64,000 nucleotides of DNA, taken from the NCBI GenBank assembly GCA_019915135.1, contig JAHLMK010000002.1, forward strand, positions 806,001 to 870,000, in the 5' to 3' direction. The position numbers were made by a program, and so were the translations under genes. The notes beneath the pieces were generated by a model. The model had not been told where the DNA came from. It worked only from the letters and a program-made list of their open reading frames with translations, and ran no database searches. Source of the stretch: Strobilurus pachycystidiatus (Eukaryota > Basidiomycota > Agaricomycetes > Agaricales > Physalacriaceae). Shown piece after piece: positions 35,937-45,490 of this stretch (position 1 is the stretch's first letter; each line of letters begins with the position of its first letter).

Positions 35937-36233
35937 ACGGATTCATTCATTAGAATAGACGCCGGATGCCACCGGTATAGAACGCACTTGACACGGGACA
36001 ACGTTGTTCGCCGACCGCGGGAGGACATAGTGCGGGTTGCGGAGAGGAACATGTCCAGTGCGAGGTAAAGGGCTTGCTGGCAGCAAGAATGTCCATTAAC
36101 GTGAAGGTAGTAGCGCAAATATAATCCTGAAATCGAGACAGTAACAACGTAATAAGTACAACTAGAGGACTAGTGTTAGACGAGGCATAGAACAAGCTGA
36201 TAAGACGCACCATGAAATCGTGAGCCTACAGCC

Positions 36234-36820
36234 CTAGGAACCGGCCTCCTTCCCTGTAGGCTCTTTACTTGATAGCAGAGGCCTTGTGACGGGGGAATCA
36301 TTGGGAGTGTAGAATCGCTCTTGGTTCACCGTCTGGTTGGAGTCGTTGTTCTCAGTAGGCACTCCCCCGTTCCCTGGCTTGCCCGAATGATGGCGATGGA
36401 AGCCAGGCGGGTGAAAGTGCGGCAGCTTGTCTTCCTTCGGCGAGTCCTTGTGTTTGTCCGGGAAAGCATACTCGCCCGCCTGTCGCTGGCCGAAGAGCAC
36501 AGCGGGATCCGGGGGAATGACAACGGGCTCAGCTGGCTTTGCGGTCGGCTTGGGCGGCTTGGGTTTCTTTCTCCCTGCTTCAACAGCGCGCTTGCGGGTC
36601 TTGCGCTTGTACCGTTTTATGAAGTAGACGGTGAAGCCGATGAAGTACCCAATGGCCATTATGCTGCCACAGACGATCCCGGCTATCATGGGCGTCTTTG
36701 CCTTCTTCCTGCAATGATTTTAATGGCGTCTTGGACGTTTGGGATGCAGCGTACCCATGCAGAGACGCTTCGCCAGTCGCTGTTTCCACGCGCAGCTCAA
36801 GCGTTTGTGTCGGGCCTATT
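36234..36820 (-). CDS. Single-pass membrane protein (5' end unresolved)
   Basis: Two exons are supported: 36820-36755 and 36708-36234 (stop). The first reads RIGPTQTLELRVETATGEAS. The second begins KKAKTP and then has a membrane segment (MIAGIVCGSIMAIGYFIGFT) followed by a strongly basic stop-transfer stretch KRYKRKTRKR and a cytosolic tail rich in Pro, Lys and His (with PPGFHRHHSGKPGNG). This is the layout of a type I surface protein. The upstream ectodomain should lie between 36821 and the ILV3 stop at 37131, but I found no convincing start or splice chain there. No family is recognised. Confidence 0.6.
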
Positions 36821-37130
36821 CTGAGGTTTATTCACTATGCGCAATCCAGAATCAGAAAGGCTTGCCATTGCTGCTGGCCACAGGAATTATGGGCATCTTT
36901 CTCGCAGACGACGAGGAGACAGGAGAGGTGTGGTTCCGACAGGATGTCCCAGAGTAAGTTACTTATGTGGATGTCATCAAGCAAGTGAATGAACCGCCGA
37001 ACTGTTGCGGCGTGGCCAAATATAGACAATACAGTACGTGACCACTCCTCCCTGACCGTCTCCAGCCGCCTCAAGCCTCCCTTCTCTTCTGGCTGCCCGA
37101 AGCGACCGGAACTCATATAGAATAATCCCT
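36821..37130. other. Interval that should hold the 5' part of the membrane protein
   Basis: Frames on both strands are open in pieces (for example minus SGTSCRNHTSPVSSSS, which has an N-glycosylation-like site), but none could be joined to the membrane-protein exons in phase. It may contain missed exons or a sequence error. Confidence 0.3.
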
Positions 37131-40079
37131 TCAATCACAGTACGCCCCGACACTCGCAGGCTGCGCATATTCAGCAGACATTTCTCGACGACATTCACAA
37201 AGACTTACCGCAACATCTCGTGCATATCGATACAATACACCACGCTTTACATTCAGTTGCCCCTTGTCCGATGCCTCCCACTCCTTCCTGCGACGGTCCT
37301 GCTCATCTTGGTCCACCAACCACTCAATGGTCCGCGCTTCCGAATCAATGATGATACGATCTCCGTCTTCCACTAGTGCAATTGGACCACCCAGGCGAGC
37401 CTCCGGTACGACATGGCCAATGATGAATCCGCGACTAGCACCTGGTAAACTTCAGTATGCCTATAGTCATGCCTGCCGCTCGCCAGACGTACCCGAGAAC
37501 CTTCCATCGGTGATGAGAGCGGTACTGTTGCTCAGTCCTGCGCCGGCAATGGCTCCAGTGGGTCCTATGTTGTGGTTGTCAATTGTGTCCCACAACAATG
37601 ATAACGCAATACCTAACATCTTGCAGGAATTGTGCATGGGTCAATCATCTCAAACACAGCAGCACAAATGAACCTTACTTCTGGCATCCTGGGGCGAGCA
37701 TTAGAGTGGAGGGCAGGGGAGGGGATGGTATACTCACCCAGGCGCGCCCTTCGGTCCTTGATACCGGAAAATCAAGACCATCCCGGCCTTGATTTCGCCA
37801 GCCTCCAGTGCTGGGAAGAAGCCATCGAGACTTGCCGTAAGTGAGATCATTATTCCACTACGCTTGCGGCAGATCGTACCTGTCAAAGCATTTCGCAGTC
37901 CCCTCAACAATTGTAAGTCTCCGCCACGACTCGAGTGCACACTCATCCTTACCTCAAACCTAAGGCCCTCCTTCCTGTCAGCTTCGCGACCCGCGGATCC
38001 TGGAGCCAGATTTTCCGCGCAGGATGCAATGTCCTGTCTTCTTGATAGGGTTCTCCAATGCGCGGATAACATCCTGATTCTCAAATGAGAGCTCTTCCAC
38101 ATCCTCGAGATTCTGGGCCAGCGTCTTCCCAGTGACCGTCAGTTGCGACCCGTCGATGAGATCTGTGTGGTTGAGAAGGTACTTCAGTATCGCTGGGATG
38201 CCGCCGACTTTGTGTACGTCTTCCATGTAGTATTTCCCCGAAGGTCTAAAGGGTGTTAGTCCTCATGTCAGATGGTGAATGGATAGTCACTCGCTTGAGA
38301 TCAGCAAGCATAGGTGTACGGTCAGCGACCATCTGGAAATCGTCCACACTCAACTGCGGTTATAGTCAATCTAATCGAGTTGCGGGTTGTCTCGCGAAGG
38401 AAGTGTACCTCGATATCAGCTGCTCTTGCCATAGCCAACAAATGCAGCACCTAATGCACCGGTAAGCGTCCAGTTCATCCGTCACATTCACTCTGGAACA
38501 CACCGCATTAGTGGATCCACCAATGATGTTAATGACAGCGATGGCATTCAAGAAGGATTGGCGGGTCAGAATATCACTAAGAAACTCAGGTCAGTGAGGA
38601 TTCTAGTCAGTCAAATGATTGAATTCTCACCTCGGCTTGATGTCCTTCTCCAGCAATCTCTTCAGGTACTTGGCGGCATTGTGACACTCTCTGGCTTTCT
38701 CTGAACCGAACCCTTGTCAGTCCTATTGCATGGCAACAACACATGCCCGACCACCTACCTGGGTATTCCGCAGGAGTGCTGGAAGAGTACGGTAGGGACA
38801 TTCCCAGCACCTCGAGAGCCGAGCTCATCGTGTTAGCAGTAAACATACCCCCACATGCGCCCGCGCCCGGGCAGGCATGTCGCACGACATCGAACCGCTC
38901 CTCCTCGCTAATCTTTCCTACGCTATAGGCGCCTAATAACAATAATGAGAACAACAACCTATCGCCATGCATAGAATTCAGGGCCCACCATAAGACTCGA
39001 ACGCGTCCCCGATATTCACAGTGCCGCCCTTCTGGTAACCCATGCTGGGACAATCTGAATAGTCGTGCTCAGCTCTCGGACCCTTCAAGTTAGAAATCCC
39101 TCACCAACGTGACGCCTGCCCGGCTGGATTGTACCACCATACACGATGATAGTGGGCCTGTTGTGGCGAGCAGCAGCCATGAAACAACCGGGCATGTTCT
39201 TGTCGCATCCTGGGATGGATATGTTCGCGTCGTAGTGCTGAGCCATAGTAACGGCTTCGATGGAGTCCGCGATGATGTCGCGACTAGGTAAACTAGAAGT
39301 TCAAGCGTCTCAGTCGTGTGTACCCTAAAGATGAAGCAAGACATACGAATATCGCATGCCTGCCGGGTACATATGAAGATCAGGGAATCGAAGTTTGACA
39401 TCATGAAGACCGAGATACTGTACCGTCGCCTCCCATAGTAATAGCGTCGCTTCACAGGCTTGTGAGAATGGTGTTACATTCCCAACCAAGCACACCACAA
39501 ACCTTACGCCGATTGTGTTGAAAATCAATCCCACAAGACCAGCTTCTTCGCACCCCTCCTTGACGTGTTTCGCGAGCGTGAGCAGATGCGAGTTGCATGG
39601 ATTTCCTGCGTCGCATTTCAGTACACCTATCCAGTATAGAGCTTGCGTCCAGGACGTACCTTCCCACCATATCGGCGAGATCCCAACCTGTATTACGATT
39701 ATCGAAACGGTCTAGAGAACTGGGCCAGTCCCAAGACGAACCTGAGCCTTCTCCATGTCATCCTCTTTCAACCCGACCGCGTACACTGTTCAAAATCAAA
39801 GTCAACCGCCCGATACATCCCCAAAGGTGCTACTCTGAGTATTGCTCACACATCGCCTGCGCGCCGCCGCGAGCCTATTACACAGATAAGCTGAGAAACC
39901 GCACATCTACAAACCATTCGACCTTGTTCTGAGTGATCTGACACGAGATCTTGTTCAGCTTGACCGACTCAACGCCCGAGGGCGCCGGCGAGGAGATCGA
40001 ATGTCTATATCGCGTCCGAGTCATTCATCGCGCGCCACACTTCGCAGTGGACGTACATTTGGACATCGGGTGAGGCCAT
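37131..40079 (-). CDS. ILV3: Dihydroxy-acid dehydratase (ILV3), 23 exons, one net frame break
   Basis: About 600 codons in 23 exons from 40079-40057 to 37160-37131. The enzyme makes the 2-keto acid precursors of valine, leucine and isoleucine and carries an Fe-S cluster. Cysteine-containing motifs are [12 protein letters not shown] and [20 protein letters not shown]. Others are [54 protein letters not shown] and [13 protein letters not shown]. Exons of 13 nt (39359-39347), 10 nt (37688-37679) and 7 nt (37619-37613) are needed for frame and conserved residues. Intron 15 (38294-38246) has a GC donor (GCGAGT). Exon 16 (38245-37953) has one base too many or two too few: it moves from the TGHCILRG frame to the NLAPGSA/KEGLRFE frame. 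No clear mitochondrial peptide follows the chosen start. Confidence 0.87.
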
Positions 40080-40294
40080 CGTGGAAGGAGAAGAAATCGG
40101 ATTGACGGCCCCGTAGCACTCTTACTTATTTAAATACTCTGGGGTTCGGATTCGCAAATGAATCCGATGACTTCTCGTTCTCGTGACAGCATTTGTCCGA
40201 GTCGTGTCGGGAACCAATCGCAGTGGCTTAATTTCGTGTCTACTCTACTTATCACAGGGGAGGGAAATTACAACGTTCTAGTGTCTTCACACCA

Positions 40295-42607
40295 CTAGAA
40301 GTCGAAACCATCCCGGCGAAATGTGTCCAAGCTGACACCAGGTTTAGCACGATCGGCAAGGTCGTCGCGTTTCTACAATATCTGGTCAACAAAGAAGGAA
40401 AGAAAGTGTCAAGATGAGAGCTTACCATCGCGAAAAACGTTCGCCGCAAAGTGGACCACAGCTGATCGCTGGTGTTGTTACTACCCTGTCCTCCGTTGAC
40501 ATCCTGCATCGATAAAGCACTCAAGAAATGTTCCGCCGCTTCCTGATGTGCGCCGATGTTCAGGCCTGGATGGACACAAGTCAGCTACGCCATACAAACT
40601 ATACACGGACAAGGTGCACTTACACGCCACTCCAACGTTATAGATAGCTCTCGTGTACGTGGGCCGCAATTGCAAGGCTTCCCTGTACGCTCCCAGCGCC
40701 TCCTCTGGTTTGCTTCCATTGGACAACGACGAACCCAGACGATTCCAGAGCAGATAATCCTGCGGTCTAACAGAGAGGGCACTGGAGAAACAGTCCTGGG
40801 CACGGTCGTATTCGCTGTTAGAATACGAAAGAACCCCGAGAGCGATCTGGACTTCGGGATCCACGATTCCCTGGCTATGCTGCTGGCGAGCAAGGCTCAT
40901 GAATACCTCGGATATCTTGCTGTTAGAGTCCCAAGACATGTGGCGCGTGGATTGAAGGGTTTCCTGTGGAATGGGATGACTGGGGTAGCGCGCCTGGAGC
41001 CACCGTAGTAGCATCGTGTGTGCCGCGCGCTCGAACGATTCATTCGTGTACGATATCGCGAGAGACTAGCAGATGTGTTGGTCGAATGGACAGTAGAAAG
41101 ATGCGTGATCTTACCAGCATGCCATCTCCAGAGTGGCCGTCGGCCTCTGCCAGTCGTACACCTTCCATTAAAGCCCGCATACCAAGCGTTTCGCGTTCGT
41201 CCATATTTCGGGTTTCGCCAAGCAGGATCCAAGCCTCATAGCCACCTTTTCCGAGCTCTCCTTGCTGAATCGCTGCTTCGAGTAACAACGCCGCCTCAGT
41301 TAGTGACCCATTGTGCTCGAGTAGCGCTTTGGCTTCGGCCAAATGAGAACCGGTTGGCGCCGCAAGATGTTTGTTGCCTTTTTCTAATCACTGACAATTG
41401 GTACAGAGGGATTGAGAGGTTTGTTGGATGCTTACCGAAGACATAGTTATCAAGTATGGGCAGTCCTTCGCTGTCAAATTTGATGGGTGCTTCTTCGCCA
41501 CGATCCAAGGCTTCGCCTCGCTGCCACGCATTTGATATTGATGACTGGAAGTCATAATCCGAGTCGACTTCGCGATTGGTGTTCATGAGGCTATTGAACT
41601 CAGCCTCCCACTTGGCAAGATCCTCCTGTGGAGGTGGATTATCAGAGTTCTGCAGCGTGTCCCAGACGCTGAGGACTGTTAGTCAAGCGCGCGGAGCATA
41701 GCAATGTAAGAACTCACGGCTGGAACTCTGAATTGGTATGTTCTTCGAGGGTTGTGGCCTCTAACACTTCGCTCAAGTTCGCGACAGTATCGTCATTGAC
41801 TTCAACAATGCGAGCACTCGATGAGGGCTCCTGGGTATACTGTGCAAACGCAGCCTCAAAGTCGGCCTCTCTGTTCTTCCCTTTGCCTTTGTCTTGAGAC
41901 GCAAGTGGCATATAGCCCGAAGCTGGCCCACCGTACATACTCATGCCCGGGTTCATCATTCCGTAAGACATGGAAGAGTTGTACATAGGCATTTGCTGTG
42001 CGACTGTGATCACTTAGAATGCCGCGCTGTTTGACATAGATAAAAGGACATACATGATGAAGCCGGAGAATTGACTTGAGAGATGGTGGATTGTGGGGGT
42101 GAGGCGAGATTGGAGGCGCCGAATTCAGATGACCAGGAGGATGCGAATTGGCCGTGCTGGGATTGACCTTGGAACGAGAGCATTCGCTGTTGCTGTTCCA
42201 CCACCCATGCCTCGTTGATTTCAGGACCTGCGCCAGGTAAGCGGGGAGTGGAGAGTCCTGCTCGTAAGGCAGGCGCGTTGCCGTTTGCTTCGAAGAACTG
42301 TCGGGCGAGGGCAAGGTCCTTTTCGCTCGCTACGGCCGCAGACGATGATGGGAGGAAATTGAGCTGAATAAAAGTGGATTGTTAGAGGGACGCGGGTGAC
42401 TGGACGCGGTTTGGACTGACTCGGGAGGAGGATGGGCCTGCTAAGCGATCCTTGAAAGTGAACAAGAGTCAGAGGCAGCCCCAAAGAGATGAGGGTATGA
42501 TGCACCTGTTGTAGACTACGGTCTCCGTCGGTGTGTTTGAGCACCTGCGAGAGCGGGTTCGATCCGACCGCGCATTCCGATCCAGAGACAAGGCTTTGAA
42601 AGGACAT
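40295..42607 (-). CDS. PEX5: Peroxisomal targeting-signal-1 receptor PEX5
   Basis: Nine exons (42607-42506, 42450-42421, 42363-42054, 42003-41718, 41668-41436, 41383-41115, 41065-40624, 40565-40426, 40372-40295) encode 629 residues. The N-terminus holds a cysteine at position 12 (LVSGSECAVGSNPL), equivalent to the Cys ubiquitinated during receptor recycling. Two WxxxF motifs (WSSEF, WEAEF) for Pex14/Pex13 binding lie in the disordered half. The C-terminal half is a TPR array (EAWILLGETRNMDERE, DYLLWNRLGSSLSNGSKPEE, ALGAYREALQLRPTYTRAIY) that would bind SKL-type cargo tails. It shares a 204-bp divergent promoter with ETF-alpha. Confidence 0.93.
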
Positions 42608-42811
42608 TCTGAAGACTTGTTGGTCGAGTTCAAGATGGGTGATGAAGGCAAAGCTGGATGTAAGCTGGAATGGCCGTCAGTGTGGGGATGGCATAGCCGA
42701 CGGACTTGGCCGAAATCACACTCACCGGCTTCGGACGAATCGGAGCGGAAATTTCAGCGGCTTGTCCTCTGCCATCATCATCTGCGCGACATACCCCACC
42801 CGCCGTCAGAA
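42608..42811. promoter_or_regulatory. Shared divergent promoter, 204 bp (PEX5 / ETF-alpha)
   Basis: The start codons of PEX5 (-) and ETF-alpha (+) are 204 bp apart with no other gene between. A plus-strand frame runs into the ETF-alpha start from 42533 but overlaps PEX5 exon 1 and is not used. Confidence 0.6.
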
Positions 42812-43950
42812 ATGCTCCGTCAGTCGGCCATCCGCGTCGGGCGCCAGTTCTCTCGCTCCTACGCGTCGCCCGCCTCCCCGCACGCCCTCGTCATCCTCGA
42901 GCATCGGCAGGGCGTTCTTGATTCCGCCTGTCTCTCCGCCCTCACCGCCGCTACTCAACTAGGCGGCAAGGTTACGGGACTTCTCATCTCTGGTCCGGAC
43001 AGTGCGACAGCTGCTGTCGACAGTGCCAAAAAGTACGCCTCACATTTACCACATCAACTTGCATTTTGACGGTGATACCCAGGCTCAAGGGCCTTGACAA
43101 TCTGGTCCAATCCACCTCGGAACTTTACACCTCGCCTGTAGTCGAGAATGTCTCTCCCCTCCTCAAGAAACTCCTCTCCGGTTCACCATACACCCACGTC
43201 GTGTCCGCGACTTCCTCCTTCGCCAAGTCCCTTCTCCCTCGTGTCGCGGCACTACTCGACGTTCCTGCCGTTTCGGACGTAACATCCATCGAGCACGATT
43301 CTGCTTCCAATGCGACCACCTTCACCCGCCCCATCTACGCTGGCAACGCCATTGCCACCGTCAAGGCACCCTCTTCCATCCCTGTCAAGTTCTTCACCGT
43401 CCGACACACCTCTTTCGCCGCCGCGTCCTCTGACGACGCCGCTTCAATATCAGTAGAAACGGTAGAACCCGTCGACATTGCCGATTCTCCTACTGAGCAC
43501 CTCGAAACTTCCCTCACAAAGTCCGATCGTCCCGAGCTCGGTACAGCCAGCCGCATCATATCTGGAGGACGTCCTCTCAAGAATGCCGAGACATTCGAAG
43601 CGACCCTCTATCCCTTGGCTGATGTCCTGGGAGCAGCTGTTGGCGCTTCTCGTGCAGCCGTTGACGCTGGCTACGCAGACAACTCATTACAAGTCGGCCA
43701 AACTGGAAAGGTCGTCGCTCCCGAACTCTACATGGCCTTTGGTATCTCCGGTGCTATCCAGCATCTTGCAGGCATGAAGGACTCGAAGCTCATAGTCGCT
43801 GTAAACAAGGTCCGTGGCAGTCCAAGGCAATGGCCGACGCTCACATTCTTCTAGGACGCCGATGCGCCCATCTTCCAGGTTGCGGATGTTGGCTTGGTTG
43901 GCGATTTGTACGAGGTCATCCCCGAGCTAGTGGAGAAACTAAAGAACTGA
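42812..43950 (+). CDS. AIM45: Electron transfer flavoprotein alpha subunit, mitochondrial
   Basis: Three exons (42812-43032, 43083-43809, 43855-43950) encode 347 residues. The first 17 residues ([17 protein letters not shown]) form a mitochondrial targeting peptide. The ETF domain follows ([20 protein letters not shown]) and then the FAD-binding domain with [51 protein letters not shown] and [20 protein letters not shown]. With the beta subunit it carries electrons from acyl-CoA dehydrogenases to ETF-ubiquinone oxidoreductase. Length matches the family. Confidence 0.95.
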
Positions 43951-45490
43951 ATGTATCTACCGTGGTAGTATCTCAACGCGCGTTGTACTCCTCTGGTGAC
44001 CCTCTTGTGATGCAGTCCCGCTGCCGTTCCTCCGCCTCGCCCTTGAACTCGTATATGCTTCCGGAGATCTGCGGACTGAACAACACGGTATACGCGATGG
44101 GCAGCCTCACATGTTCGCAGGCTGGTGCTATGACGTTACAGCCAGCGCCAGCCCTTGATAGTAGGTACGAAATGAATTATGAAGGCGTACCTTGAAACCT
44201 TCGGTTCCCTCAAATGAATTCAAGTTCATATCAGCGCCTACTGTATCAGCACATCGTCAATTACTCGCCCGGGCCCAGGGGTCCCTGGGGGCCAGTGGTT
44301 AACGTCGTGACATTCGCTTCCGAGCCATAAGAAAAGGGCAGAGGATGGATCACCAGTTGTGCTCGGACCGAGCTCCTTGATTATTATGCAGGATGGGAGC
44401 CTGTAGTGACGGAACTGGCAAACCCACAAAAGGTGAGATATGCATGACAAGGTGTTGACGAGTTCAGGACGTCTTGTAGCTCGTCTTTGGGCACTCCACT
44501 ATTTGCGACCGCTGCCGTTCTATGTCCAAGGTACGGTTGTATTGCAGAGTGGCCGCATTGCGGGCCCGATTACCTTGCTTTCACCACACTCATTGTATAG
44601 ATTGCGCGCTTTGAGTGACCCGGTACCATCATTGGGGTGCGATGAGGGCCAAATCCCCCTCAACCACCCCTGCACCCTTCCCACAACCCCTCCATCCATC
44701 CGTCCCCCAGAGCTCTAGATTTGGAGCCGCTCAATGAGCACCGATCTCCGTAAAGCGGTCAGATCGTGATACTTACATAGTATCACGGCTCGGCTAACGC
44801 CCTACAGTGAGACGAGGAAATTATTGTCAGTAGGTTTGCTCCTCATCAGAACGCAACTCTGAGCTTCTCATCGGGTCCATGAGGGAAGTCGTATCGTGAA
44901 TCACACAGGACAGGATGACTGTAATGGGAGTTCTGTAAATCATGGGAAGCTTGCTTGATATATTGTACATGCAATCTCACTCAATAAGTACCCCTCCACG
45001 TAACCGCACAGCTGACCATCGTGAATACCACACATAGTCCTGACGCCTTATCGCTGTATGTGGTCAACGTTTTTGGGATTGGGGTCAACGCTAATGAGCT
45101 ACGTTAACCCCCGCATTTTTGGATTCTGAGATCATGCTTTGCAGTCAAGTGACAGCGAGTCGACATGACCCCGTAGACGCGGCCTGGGGTTGACCGTTGC
45201 CGTGGATATCTAGACAAAGCGAACACGAGGGGAGCCTCCGTGGCAGAGAGACTATGCTGCATGCACCCTCCGCCAACAGGCCTATCCCGTCGTCGGGGAG
45301 GGGATAATTCAGTAGCGAATCAGAGGACTACACTTATTAGAGAGGTTTTGTTCCTCGACACCTACTTCACCAAAATAAAAGCTCTGCGTGAACTTGTCGA
45401 AGGGTTTGCCAGAGTAGAAGGGTTCAAGAAACTTATTTCATCGTCGTTAGAGCAGTATTCAGTCAGTACATATATACACATCGATCTGGC
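43951..45490. other. About 1.5 kb without a firm gene; possible minus-strand exons
   Basis: On the minus strand 44104-43976 reads LPIAYTVLFSPQISGSIYEF and ends EEYNAR-stop, just past the ETF-alpha stop. It looks like a real C-terminal exon. Another frame near 44227-44188 reads MNLNSFEGTEGFK before a GT donor. I could not join them or find a start, so a gene or gene remnant is only suggested. The rest holds GC-rich palindromic sequence near 44266-44294 and a hairpin at 44765-44787. The block 45055-45200 has several GGGTCAACG-type motifs in both orientations. Confidence 0.35.
44765..44787. repeat. 8-bp stem hairpin
   Basis: CGTGATAC and GTATCACG are perfect reverse complements separated by 7 bases. 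It lies in the gene-poor stretch. It may be a remnant of an inverted-repeat element or chance. Confidence 0.4.

Noticed and set aside
40556..41446. Plus-strand frames of 150 and 142 codons
   Set aside because: Antisense shadows of the PEX5 TPR exons.
42540..42570. GGTTCGATCC-like box on the plus strand
   Set aside because: Lies inside PEX5 exon 1 and has no tRNA structure around it.
45055..45210. Possible second MITE with GGTCAACG ends
   Set aside because: The repeated motifs are short and do not form consistent terminal inverted repeats.
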